This document shows positions 19,321-30,523 of a DNA stretch of 64,000 nucleotides, piece after piece (position 1 is the first letter of the stretch; the number at the start of each line of letters is the position of its first letter). Both the position numbers and the translations under genes were made by a program. Under the pieces are notes generated by a model. The model searched no databases and was not told the DNA's origin. It was given only the letters and a program-made list of their open reading frames with translations. The DNA is from Schlesneria sp. DSM 10557 (GTDB lineage: Bacteria; Planctomycetota; Planctomycetia; Planctomycetales; Planctomycetaceae), in assembly GCF_041860085.1 (NCBI RefSeq), contig NZ_CP124747.1, forward strand, positions 3,844,001 through 3,908,000, read 5' to 3'.

Positions 19321-20199
19321 TTGCACGTGTCCCGGTACATCCTGCCATTCGCGAGGACCAATCGACTACCTTTTCTGGTGGTGACAGTCAGCGTATTTGC
19401 ATTTTTAGGATGTTCGATCTTCCCGACCGGTTCGACTTCGACCCAGTTTTCGTCCGGACGACCGATTCTTCCTCCGATTCAGGCTGCGCCTGACACCATA
19501 CTGCTCGAAGTTTTCTTCATTGAACGCCCGCAGGAAGATCCGCTCCTCTCCACAAGCCTCTGGAAAGATGTGGATCAGATTGGAGCCGTGCCAACGACTG
19601 AAACTCGGCAAATTCTGCGTGAAAATGGTTTTCGTGTCGGAAATGCGAGTTCACACCCTCCGGCCTCAGTCCAGAAGTTACTGGGTATGGTCGCGGAAAT
19701 CCCCCTGAACTCGTCCGAGAATTCGGGGCCGCTGTTGGGTCGACACCAGTTCCTGGCCCCCGGCGTCGAAACGGAAATCCCCACCGGCATCATTCATGAC
19801 GAATGTGAGTTCCTGTTTCACGAGGCGGGAGGAAAAAAGTCCGCCTCCTACGAGAATGTCAACTGCGTTCTTCGCATGAAGGCCAATCGACTGCAGGAAG
19901 GCTGGATCAGAATCGACTTCCAGCCCGAAATTCATCATGGCGAAAACCAGCTTCGACGCACAGCTGCCGGGGAAGCCTGGTCACTCAAAATGAGTCAAAA
20001 AATCGACGTGCGCGTGGCTCAACGATTTAGTATGACCTTGAATGTGGGAGAACTGGCGCTGATTACGGCGATCCCTCACGAAGAGGGAACCTTAGGCGAT
20101 CGATTCTTCTGCCGTGATGATCAAGGAACAAAAAAACAACGCGTTCTCTGTATACGCGTTGTGGAGGCCGGAAGCCCTGCTGCCGCTTTAGCAAGATGA
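19321..20199 (+). CDS. Probable lipoprotein, function unknown
   Basis: About 292 aa beginning at TTG 19321 (a GTG two codons later is an alternative; neither has a good ribosome-binding site). A hydrophobic stretch ends in AFLGC, a lipobox-like site near residue 31, followed by a Ser/Thr-rich linker. The body begins DTILLEVFFIERP and has mixed alpha/beta character, with a run of strands at the C-terminus (IDVRVAQRFSMTLNVGELALITAIP). It shows no recognised catalytic motif. It lies just beyond the insertion sequence and upstream of two VWA membrane proteins on the same strand (258-bp gap), so a functional link is possible but unproven. Confidence 0.75.
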   Translation: MHVSRYILPFARTNRLPFLVVTVSVFAFLGCSIFPTGSTSTQFSSGRPILPPIQAAPDTILLEVFFIERPQEDPLLSTSLWKDVDQIGAVPTTETRQILRENGFRVGNASSHPPASVQKLLGMVAEIPLNSSENSGPLLGRHQFLAPGVETEIPTGIIHDECEFLFHEAGGKKSASYENVNCVLRMKANRLQEGWIRIDFQPEIHHGENQLRRTAAGEAWSLKMSQKIDVRVAQRFSMTLNVGELALITAIPHEEGTLGDRFFCRDDQGTKKQRVLCIRVVEAGSPAAALAR

Positions 20200-20457
20200 A
20201 TTAGCCCCGGCGCAGCGGGCAGTGACTGCCATCGAACTAAGGCTCGAATCGCCTGATCGCCTTTTCTGTAACGTCATTCCGATTGGCTTGACGGGTCAGC
20301 GCCGTCGTCATCCGCTCGAGACTTTCGCTTGCGAAAACAGAACCATGACATGCTGTCTGGTTTTGGTCGCGACAGATGGTTAGGATCTTGGTCGCAACTT
20401 CGACCGACTGATTTCTGTCCGAATTCACTTGGGTCTCTTAGCAGGTTGACCTCTCCC

Positions 20458-22488
20458 ATGACGTTTGATTCGCCAGGTTCCCTGTTCTGGTTTGGACTCG
20501 CTGTTCCAATCGTCGTCTTCTACATTCTCAAAATTCGATTACGGCGACAGCCGGTTTCCACGATCCTGTTCTGGAATCAAGTTCTTAATGAGCAGAACCC
20601 ACGGTCGATCTGGCAACGGCTTAAGCACCTCGTCTCGCTCTTGCTGCAACTCGCGATGCTATCATTGCTGGTTCTGGCCTTAGCTGACCCGTATTTCTTC
20701 TGGGAGGTTCGATCTGCACGGCGTATCGTGCTGGTCGTTGATAATTCGGCCAGCATGAACGCAACGGACGTCAAACCGTCCCGTCTGAGCGAAGCTCGTC
20801 GCCACGCGCGACTGTTGGTATCAGGAATGCGGCACCGCGACGAAGTGGCGCTCGTCGCTGCGGGGACTCAACCACAGGTCATCGTCGGATTCACTGGCCG
20901 ACAACGGACATTGACGGACGCGATCAATTCGCTGCCGGCGACCGACGGTCCTACGCGCGTCGCTGAATCAATTTCTCTTGCGCAACGCCTGCTTGGTGAG
21001 CGACCTGATGGAAAGCAGGCCGAAGTCATCGTCCTGACAGACGGTTGCTTCGAGGGGGCAGAAAAGCAGGTGAGTGAGCAAGCTCAGACCAACGACACAT
21101 CCGAAAAGGTGCCTCTCCCCGTCGCTTCGGCGAATGGGGACGCTCCTGCAGTTCAGGCCCCGACTGACATCGGCGGACCGGGAAAGCTTACCTTACAAAT
21201 CATCGGCGAGCGTTCGGGCAATGTCGGTATCACCCAGTTTCAAGTTCGGCGGAGTCTGGTCGATCCCCTGGGATATGAAATTCTCGCCGAAGTCTCCAAT
21301 GCGTCAGATGATCCTGTGGAGTGTCGCTTCGAGATTGATCTGCTCATACCCGGCACGGGGACCACAGAACCGATCGATGTCGTACCCCTGAAGCTGGAGC
21401 CAGGTGCAAAATGGACCCAGGTCTTTGATAAAGCTTCTGCCAACGGCGGCCATCTGGTCGCGAACATCAAGCACGATGACGCACTGGCCGCAGACAACAC
21501 TGCCTGGGCGGTCCTGCCACGTCGCGAAATTCAGTCTGTCATTCTCGTCACGACAGGCAATCTCTTTCTGCAGAAAGTCTTCGAAGCGAATCCCCTGGTC
21601 AAATTGACCGTCGTTGATCAACCCCCTGCCCGCGTCCCCCTGGAATCTGTTGTCGTCTACCACCGCGGTCTCCCTGCGACACTCCCTGCAGGAAATGTCT
21701 TTATCATCGATCCCGCAAATTCCAGTGACCTCTTTACAGTCGGCGAACAACTTGAAAGCGCGATCGTAACAAAGCAGGACAAGGACTCGCCGCTAATGGC
21801 GCACGTCAGCCTCGACAACGTCGTCATGCCCGAAGCTCGTAAAATCACGCCAACAGAACCTGAGCAAGTGCAGATTCTCGCAACAGCGATCACAGGGGAC
21901 CCGCTCTTTTTTGCTATCAACCGCCCCGAAGGGAAGGTCCTGGTCCTGACAGTAAATCTCGACAAAGGGGATCTTCCGCTGAGGACCGCTTTTCCCATTT
22001 CCGTGGGGAACGCCCTGCATTGGTTCGCGGGAAACAAGAGCGACCTGCGTGAATCTCTTGCGGCAGGTTCCATCGCGACGGTAACGGCCAGCGATTTCCT
22101 GACCCCACCCAAGGGTCAGGAACTGACTCTGGTGAGCCCCACTGGTCAGAGGAAACCGCTGACCTTGAGTGCGGACAAGGCCACGGTGGGCCCACTGGAT
22201 CAATGCGGAATCTGGCAAGTTTCGGATGTCGTCCCAACCTCCCTGACCGCAACGACGCAAGTCGCACAAGAGGCCCCGCCGCCGCCACTGCTCGAGATCG
22301 CATGCAATCTCGCCAGCTCTGCAGAGTCTGATCTGCGTCCCACAGAGGACCTTCTGCTGAAGAGAAGCTCTCCGTCCCCGGTCCTCGCGGGACTGGGATC
22401 GCGTCCGGTCTGGTTCTGGCTGCTCTTGATCGCGCTGGCACTGACCACCATCGAATGGTGCCTCTATCAACGGTGTGTCATCAGTTAA
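20458..22488 (+). CDS. BatA-like membrane protein with VWA domain
   Basis: About 676 aa from ATG 20458; the N-terminus MTFDSPGSLFWFGLAVPIVVFYILK is that of the aerotolerance-regulator (BatA) N-terminal domain, and the frame is open further upstream without support. Two transmembrane helices (~8-25, ~60-80) precede a von Willebrand factor A domain with the MIDAS motif DNSAS near residue 100 and a following VLTDG. A long periplasm-like region and a final transmembrane helix (VWFWLLLIALALTTIEWCLY) close the protein. VWA/BatA proteins often act with MoxR ATPases and DUF58 proteins; neither is in this window. The gene stops 63 bp before the probable start of the next VWA gene. Confidence 0.87.
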   Translation: MTFDSPGSLFWFGLAVPIVVFYILKIRLRRQPVSTILFWNQVLNEQNPRSIWQRLKHLVSLLLQLAMLSLLVLALADPYFFWEVRSARRIVLVVDNSASMNATDVKPSRLSEARRHARLLVSGMRHRDEVALVAAGTQPQVIVGFTGRQRTLTDAINSLPATDGPTRVAESISLAQRLLGERPDGKQAEVIVLTDGCFEGAEKQVSEQAQTNDTSEKVPLPVASANGDAPAVQAPTDIGGPGKLTLQIIGERSGNVGITQFQVRRSLVDPLGYEILAEVSNASDDPVECRFEIDLLIPGTGTTEPIDVVPLKLEPGAKWTQVFDKASANGGHLVANIKHDDALAADNTAWAVLPRREIQSVILVTTGNLFLQKVFEANPLVKLTVVDQPPARVPLESVVVYHRGLPATLPAGNVFIIDPANSSDLFTVGEQLESAIVTKQDKDSPLMAHVSLDNVVMPEARKITPTEPEQVQILATAITGDPLFFAINRPEGKVLVLTVNLDKGDLPLRTAFPISVGNALHWFAGNKSDLRESLAAGSIATVTASDFLTPPKGQELTLVSPTGQRKPLTLSADKATVGPLDQCGIWQVSDVVPTSLTATTQVAQEAPPPPLLEIACNLASSAESDLRPTEDLLLKRSSPSPVLAGLGSRPVWFWLLLIALALTTIEWCLYQRCVIS

Positions 22489-22551
22489 GAACGAGAACGT
22501 CAATTGATCGTCCTCGACTGCGGGACAATCGCAATGGAAACGAGATCCCTG

Positions 22552-25329
22552 ATGATTGATTCCTTTTCATTCGAAGTGCCTCATCCCTGGTGGCTGGCCT
22601 CGCTCATTCTGATCGTACCCCTGCTCGCCTACTACTACTGGCGTTCGTTATCTGATTTTCCCTTGCGACAACGTGTCATCTCGTTAGCCACGCGGACAGC
22701 CATCACGATCCTGCTGGCATTTGCACTTGCCGGACTGGCTCTGCTACGTCCGACTCAGCAACAGTTCGTCATTTTTGCGATCGACCAAAGCCTGAGCGTC
22801 GATTCAGCCAATGACGAGCAACTCCCTGCAGATGGTTCGAAACCTCCTGCAAAACCGTCCCAGGTTGACGAGTATCTTGATCGCGTTTTTTCCCAATCAA
22901 CCAATCCCGGCGACCATAAAGTCATGTACCTGCCGTTCGCTGCTCAAGCGGGGACGCTGACGACCGAACGACCAAAGCCATCGACACAACAGCCTTCGAC
23001 GAGTCCAGCGCCCGGGTCATCTGCCCCCGCACTGCCCCCTGCTCTGGATCGAAACTCCACGGACATCGCGGCGGCCATTCGATCTGCGGCGGGAGCGATG
23101 CCGCCCGACTACGTACCGAGAATTGTGCTTCTCACGGACGGCAATCAGACGGCCGGCGACGTACTTCAAGCAGCGCTCGGCACTGCTTCACTCGTCACGA
23201 CGGATCGAAAAACGATGTCCGGAAACAACACACCGGGATCTGCCCGAGACGTACAACTCATTCCAATCGACACAGTTCCGTTGAAAGTACGGGATGAAAA
23301 CGAAGTACAGGTCGCCGCAGTCGATGTGCCTGCTCAAGTGCGTGAAGGTGAGCCGTTCTACGTCGAAGTCGTCATCAATTCGAACCATGAAGATGAAGGG
23401 TTGGTCGAGGTCTTTCGGGGTGCCCACAAGGTGCTGAGTGAGACACGAAAACTGAAGGCAGGCGAAAACCGGTTTCGCTTTCAGCAGTCGATCACGGGTG
23501 AACGGCTGGCCCAGTACACCGTCAAAGTCGGCGGACTGTCACAAGATACGTTGCTCGACAACAACACCGAGTCGGGCCTGGTGTTTACCACCGGCAAACC
23601 TCGTGTCCTGCTGATTGAAAGCGAAACCAAACTGGCACAGCAACTTGTCTGGGCTCTCCAGCAGGAGGAAATCGAATGCGACGTTCGGCCTGTCGAAGGA
23701 ATGCCCGAGTCACTGGCGGACCTTCAGAATTATGAACTGCTGGTCCTGTCCAACATCCCCGCTACCAGCCTGTCACAGCGGCAAATGGAACTCGCCCGGA
23801 CCTATGTTCAGGATCTGGGAGGTGGCTTCATGATGCTGGGGGGCGACCAGTCGTTCGGCTTGGGAGGTTACTACAAAACAGTTCTCGAAGAGATCCTGCC
23901 CGTTCGATCCGACTTTGAAAAAGAAAAAGAGAAACCCTCCCTGGGAATGGTCCTCGTCATCGACAAATCAGGCTCAATGGGGGGAGAAAAGATCGAGATG
24001 GCCAAGGAGGCGGCCAAGAGTGCTGCCGAATTGCTGGGGCCCCGGGACCAGCTCGGGGTCATCGCCTTTGACGGAGATTTTTATTGGGTGAGTGACCTCC
24101 AATCCGCAGGTAACAAAGGCCGCATCTTTGATGACATCAGCCGCATCGAAGCGGGTGGCGGAACCACGATGTATCCCGCCATGGAAGAAGCCTACAACTC
24201 TCTCCAAGCGGCCACCGCAAAGCTCAAGCACGTCATCGTGCTGACAGACGGAATCTCTTCTCCTGGGGACTTCGAAGGGATTGCCCAGAGTATGGCCTCT
24301 TCCCGTATCACGTGTTCGACAGTCGCCGTGGGTGAAGGGTGTGATTCGAAGCTGCTGGAAGAGATCGCGAGGATCGGCCAGGGACGTTACTTTGAGGCCA
24401 TGGAGGCCAGCACACTTCCCCAGATATTTGCCAAAGAAACCATGACGGCCAGCAAATCGGCGATCAATGAACAACCGTTCGTTCCGCAACTGCTTCGACC
24501 GACACCAGTCCTCGCCGACATCGACTTTGAAACGGCCCCGTTTCTGCTTGGGTACGTTGTCACCAGACCCAAGGCCACCTGCGAATTTATCCTGGCGACA
24601 GAATCGGGAGACCCGCTGCTGGCATGGTGGCGATACGGACTGGGAACCACTGTCGCGTTTACTTCTGATGCGAAAAGTCGCTGGGGAGCAGAATGGCTCA
24701 CATGGCCAGGTTTCAGCAAATTCTGGGCTCAAGTAGTTCGCCAGTCGATGCGCAAAAATGACGTGAAAGGGGTCGTCGTCGACGTGAAGCAGGAACGTCG
24801 TCGGGCCACGGTCAGCCTCGACGCGATTGACCCTTCCGGCCGATTCCTGAATCGAGCGGAAACGGAAGTCACGGTGATCGACCCTCAGTTGGGCCAGCAC
24901 AAGCTCGAAATGAAACAAACCAGTCCCGGTCGCTACGTTGCCGAGTTCGATACCCCGTTGTCCGGGGCGTATCACCTGAACATGACCCAGAAGACATCGG
25001 GGGGAACACTGCTGCATCAGCAGACACGGGGCCTGATTGTGGGCTATCCTGACGAACTCAGGCTCCACCCCACGAATGAAGACCTGTTAAAGACCCTTGC
25101 CAGTACATCAGGCGGCCGATTTTCGCCCGCCCCTGACGAGATCTTTCCCACAGACACGGGAGACCGACAGAGTGAAGGCCAGCCAGTAGTGCGCCCGCGA
25201 ACGGTCCAGAGAACCACTCCGCTTTGGCCGCCACTGGTGACAATCGCCTCTCTTCTGTTCTTGCTGGATGTCGCATTGAGAAGGATCGACTTCAGTCTCT
25301 GGTGGCCCTGGCGGGGCCGATTTCGCTGA
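22552..25329 (+). CDS. Large VWA protein with glutamine-amidotransferase-like segment
   Basis: About 925 aa from ATG 22552 (MIDSFSFEVPHPWWLASL); in-frame ATG 22534 and TTG 22504 are alternatives and no start has a clear ribosome-binding site. Two N-terminal helices (~12-28, ~45-65) precede a degenerate VWA-like part (FAIDQSLSVDS). A GATase-like fold follows (LVLSNIPATSL and GGGFMMLGGDQSFGLGGYY, near 390-440), directly joined to a canonical VWA domain with MIDAS DKSGSMGG and VLTDGIS (~465-640). The C-terminus has one hydrophobic segment. The GATase-like part lacks an obvious Cys-His pair and is probably structural. Same transcription unit as the preceding VWA gene. Confidence 0.87.
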   Translation: MIDSFSFEVPHPWWLASLILIVPLLAYYYWRSLSDFPLRQRVISLATRTAITILLAFALAGLALLRPTQQQFVIFAIDQSLSVDSANDEQLPADGSKPPAKPSQVDEYLDRVFSQSTNPGDHKVMYLPFAAQAGTLTTERPKPSTQQPSTSPAPGSSAPALPPALDRNSTDIAAAIRSAAGAMPPDYVPRIVLLTDGNQTAGDVLQAALGTASLVTTDRKTMSGNNTPGSARDVQLIPIDTVPLKVRDENEVQVAAVDVPAQVREGEPFYVEVVINSNHEDEGLVEVFRGAHKVLSETRKLKAGENRFRFQQSITGERLAQYTVKVGGLSQDTLLDNNTESGLVFTTGKPRVLLIESETKLAQQLVWALQQEEIECDVRPVEGMPESLADLQNYELLVLSNIPATSLSQRQMELARTYVQDLGGGFMMLGGDQSFGLGGYYKTVLEEILPVRSDFEKEKEKPSLGMVLVIDKSGSMGGEKIEMAKEAAKSAAELLGPRDQLGVIAFDGDFYWVSDLQSAGNKGRIFDDISRIEAGGGTTMYPAMEEAYNSLQAATAKLKHVIVLTDGISSPGDFEGIAQSMASSRITCSTVAVGEGCDSKLLEEIARIGQGRYFEAMEASTLPQIFAKETMTASKSAINEQPFVPQLLRPTPVLADIDFETAPFLLGYVVTRPKATCEFILATESGDPLLAWWRYGLGTTVAFTSDAKSRWGAEWLTWPGFSKFWAQVVRQSMRKNDVKGVVVDVKQERRRATVSLDAIDPSGRFLNRAETEVTVIDPQLGQHKLEMKQTSPGRYVAEFDTPLSGAYHLNMTQKTSGGTLLHQQTRGLIVGYPDELRLHPTNEDLLKTLASTSGGRFSPAPDEIFPTDTGDRQSEGQPVVRPRTVQRTTPLWPPLVTIASLLFLLDVALRRIDFSLWWPWRGRFR

Positions 25330-25386
25330 AGCAGGCCGTTTCCACGTCCCCCATTCAGAGGCCGGAGATTGGCCGTCTTCCGCCGC

Positions 25387-25683
25387 TCAAAGATCGGATA
25401 GGGAAGAATCCGGAATCTCACCGTCCCCGAGCGACTGTCGTAGCCCATCAAGAATGGGCGACTCGTTCCGGCATGCGGGAAGATTCTGTCCGTGCGATAC
25501 GGGCTCGATGAGAACTCCGGGTGGAGCGTAAACACGGCATCGCTTTCCCTTTCCAAAAACGTGCTCGACACGAATTTGCTTATCGTCAACAATAATGGTA
25601 AATGCCGCTCCTTTAACGGTTCGTTCCGGCATAAATGGCGATCTTTCTTGTGTGAGGGATTGAAAGGGATGATCGAGAGACAC
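25387..25683 (-). CDS. Small hypothetical protein
   Basis: A 98-aa frame from GTG 25683 (80 aa if ATG 25632 is used). The sequence TIIVDDKQIRVEHVFGKGKRCRVYAPPGVLIEP looks like alternating beta strands of a real small domain, unlike the overlapping frames, which have shadow-like composition. Ribosome-binding sites are weak for both starts. It sits downstream of another small gene on the same strand. Not recognised. Confidence 0.5.
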   Translation of the reverse strand: MSLDHPFQSLTQERSPFMPERTVKGAAFTIIVDDKQIRVEHVFGKGKRCRVYAPPGVLIEPVSHGQNLPACRNESPILDGLRQSLGDGEIPDSSLSDL

Positions 25684-25719
25684 GGCGAGTTCGACTGAGA
25701 TGAAAATTCAGAAACCCGG

Positions 25720-26055
25720 TTACATTTCTTGAATCTCATAGACTGTTGAGACCAGCTCCATGTGGTACTTCCTTCCCTTGGCGGAAAAAGTAAACGAACA
25801 GGGGATGAAATCTTCTCCCCCCAGCGCGGCGTTGATCTGCGACTTTATCAACCGTCCGTCATCATTCGCCGCATTGTCCACCAGCCAATCGGCCAGTTCC
25901 TGCTGGTACCGTTGCAGCCGTTTCCATTCCCGAGCTCCCAACTCCCAGTCAGCTCGCTGTTTTGCCACCTGACGTTCGAGCTGCTGACAACGATTCTCCA
26001 TTTCGCCGGTCGTCTGGAAATGGAGGTCTCTTTCGCTGGAATCGAGAGCCGACAT
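25720..26055 (-). CDS. Small coiled-coil hypothetical protein
   Basis: A 111-aa protein from ATG 26055 with GCAGGGTG just upstream. The first ~60 residues are strongly helical (MENRCQQLERQVAKQRADWELGAREW), probably a coiled coil; the last ~40 residues look like a small beta unit (DFIPCSFTFSAKGRKYHMELVSTVYEI). Not recognised. It is divergent from the AT-hook-like protein gene across a region containing two TGAC/GTCA palindromes. Confidence 0.72.
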   Translation of the reverse strand: MSALDSSERDLHFQTTGEMENRCQQLERQVAKQRADWELGAREWKRLQRYQQELADWLVDNAANDDGRLIKSQINAALGGEDFIPCSFTFSAKGRKYHMELVSTVYEIQEM

Positions 26056-26138
26056 AGTGCACCCTGCAGATTAACCGAATCATATTGCGTCGCAGCCACA
26101 GCAACACAACTTCACGACACAATACCGACAAAGATTTA

Positions 26139-26220
26139 TGACGTCAAGAATGCAGTTGTGATTTTCTTTTGACGGACTTACGTTTTTGCTTTACCGATGA
26201 CAAAAGGTAATGACGCGTCA
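26139..26220. promoter_or_regulatory. Two TGAC-GTCA palindromes in a divergent intergenic region
   Basis: TGACGTCA (26139-26146) and TGACGCGTCA (26211-26220) lie between the divergent small genes starting at 26055 and 26260. Both are perfect palindromes with identical half-sites and different central spacing. They may be operators; no regulator can be assigned. Confidence 0.35.
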
Positions 26221-26259
26221 AGCGTTAGGTTTTCATTTCATTTTTCAGGAGAGATTTGC

Positions 26260-26631
26260 GTGCCATTGAAATACGAATCCAAAAGCGCAGAAATGGTGGC
26301 CAGCACGGCAGAGTCACTGAAGAAGGCGACGGAACAACTGACCCAGGTTGCGATGGAAATGCAGCAGCACAAGCTGACCCATGCTCTCTTTCCCTGGACG
26401 CAGCGACAATGGGATTGCCTGGATGTCATCATTACCATGGCCAATCAGTGTGTCGCCGTCCTGCCGGCCCAGATTGTTGCAAAGAATCAAGGTCGACCTT
26501 CTCAGTATGAAATTATGCAGAAGCGTTCCAAACGCGATGTCGCTGCACGGAAGGCTCGGATGGCAGCAACGACTTCAGCCACGGATGCTACACCCAAGAA
26601 GCGAGGTCGCCCGGTCAAGAAGAAGGCCTGA
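26260..26631 (+). CDS. Small basic protein with AT-hook-like tail
   Basis: A 123-aa protein. GTG 26260 is chosen as start because AGGAG lies 8 nt upstream; the frame is open 21 codons further back. An N-terminal helical region (SAEMVASTAESLKKATEQLTQVAMEMQ) is followed by a short central domain, and the C-terminus is alanine/lysine-rich and ends KKRGRPVKKKA, containing the GRP core of AT-hook DNA-binding motifs in a basic context. An additional GRP occurs near residue 85 (NQGRPSQY). This suggests a nucleoid-associated or DNA-binding protein. Function inferred only from the tail. Confidence 0.75.
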   Translation: MPLKYESKSAEMVASTAESLKKATEQLTQVAMEMQQHKLTHALFPWTQRQWDCLDVIITMANQCVAVLPAQIVAKNQGRPSQYEIMQKRSKRDVAARKARMAATTSATDATPKKRGRPVKKKA

Positions 26632-26853
26632 CGCCTGCGCACAGCGGGGTTTCGACAGTTCGATCCAAGATTGTCCGAGAGTCGTAACGCTTGAAGGATG
26701 CGATGTCGCGTGCCAGAAACTTTTCGCCGATGGCGACTACTCATTTCTTCGAGTCGATGCCAACGGCGACAGAGAGGGATTTGCTGTCACTGACGCCGTT
26801 CCTGTACGATGTCTCCGGGGTTTCAGTCAACCAATCCTAGAGCGGAGGGCGTC

Positions 26854-27321
26854 ATGAGCAGTGTACCAGTCGCACTCAGCGGGACAGGCGAAATTCCGAT
26901 CCCCGTGGACGTCCGTGAGACCGAAGGTGCGCGACGAATCTTGTTTTTTGACGGCGTGTGTGGCCTGTGCAACTGGTCCATCGACTTCGTCATGAAACGT
27001 GATTATCGGAAGCAGTTCCAGTTTGCCCCGCTGCAAGGTGATACCGCGAAGTCACTGTTATCCCCAGCAGATGTCAACAACCTCGACACCATGGTGCTGT
27101 GGGTCGCAGGGCGTACCTACAGGAAATCGGCGGCGGTGATCAGAATACTCTGGCAACTGGGGCCCGGTTGGCGCGTTCTGGGGGTACTGCTGTGGCTCAT
27201 TCCGCTTCCTCTGCGGAATCTTGGATACACGATCGTCGCAAAGAATCGATATCGCGTGTTTGGTAAGAAAGAGTCGTGTCGCCTGCCAACCCCCGAAGAA
27301 CGAACTCGCTTTCTTCCTTAG
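26854..27321 (+). CDS. DCC-family thiol-disulfide oxidoreductase (DUF393)
   Basis: A 155-aa protein; ATG 26854 has GGAGGG upstream and is preferred over an in-frame start 45 nt earlier. The family motif DGVCGLCN (residues about 34-41) is the CxxC-containing signature of DCC/DUF393 proteins, followed by FVMKRDYRKQFQFAPLQ and, near the C-terminus, LRNLGYTIVAKNRYRVFGKKESC. A hydrophobic segment (WRVLGVLLWLIPL) may associate with the membrane. Biochemical role in this family is not established. It converges with gyrB. Confidence 0.88.
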   Translation: MSSVPVALSGTGEIPIPVDVRETEGARRILFFDGVCGLCNWSIDFVMKRDYRKQFQFAPLQGDTAKSLLSPADVNNLDTMVLWVAGRTYRKSAAVIRILWQLGPGWRVLGVLLWLIPLPLRNLGYTIVAKNRYRVFGKKESCRLPTPEERTRFLP

Positions 27322-27507
27322 TCCCCAGAGAAAAGGAAGAGTGCTCATCTGACGCAGCAGCTCGAGCGGCTGAATGCGTGTGATTTCGACAACGGCCGCA
27401 AGGATTTGCCCGCAAAGCTTTTGACGGAAGATTCCAGAATGCACGAGTCCCGGGACGCCGCTGCACTGTCGGGCGCCCTGGGACTTCGAGACCGTCAACA
27501 ACTTCGT

Positions 27508-30117
<2,610 letters not shown>

Positions 30118-30423
30118 TCAGGTTCCGCTCAGCTTGAATTTCAATGTTCGAATGTTCAAATGCGGGTAGCGCTGCCTGATGAGTTGCAGCAGTTCAGGCC
30201 CCTGAAACGAGGCAAGCTCACTCAGCAGTGGCGCGTTGTCGACCGCGACCGTCAACGTCCCCCGACTCAACTTCGCCGGGCGAGTTTGAGCAGCCAGATC
30301 GGGCCCAGCCACCTGCTTCCATGCGGCCTCAAGCTCGTTTTCGCTGCGAACTCTCGCAAAACCACGAAGGGCAATGAGTTCGCTGAGGGCGATGGATAAA
30401 GGAAGTGGATCACGAGCGGCCAT
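30118..30423 (-). CDS. dciA: DciA-like helicase loader (DUF721)
   Basis: A 101-aa protein resembling DUF721/DciA: PLSIALSELIALRGFARVRSENELEAAWKQVAGPDLAAQTRPAKLSRGTLTVAVDNAPLLSEL, the alpha-beta module expected for the family. DciA loads the replicative helicase DnaB in bacteria lacking DnaC or DnaI. Its place between dnaN and gyrB supports the assignment, since DUF721 genes often lie near dnaN/recF/gyrB. No strong ribosome-binding site is visible before ATG 30423. Confidence 0.82.
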   Translation of the reverse strand: MAARDPLPLSIALSELIALRGFARVRSENELEAAWKQVAGPDLAAQTRPAKLSRGTLTVAVDNAPLLSELASFQGPELLQLIRQRYPHLNIRTLKFKLSGT

Positions 30424-30523
30424 GCGTGCGATCTTGCGTTTCAGGTGAACTTTTAATTGTACAGCTCGAACAATTCGAACTACCGTCAGGTGCTGCGTCC
30501 CTGCTGAGACACCTCAGGCTGGT

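Noticed and set aside
25044-25739. A 231-codon minus-strand frame overlapping the VWA gene end and the small genes
   Set aside because: Composition is rich in Arg/Ser/Pro as in shadow frames, it overlaps a well-supported gene, and it has no ribosome-binding site or family resemblance.
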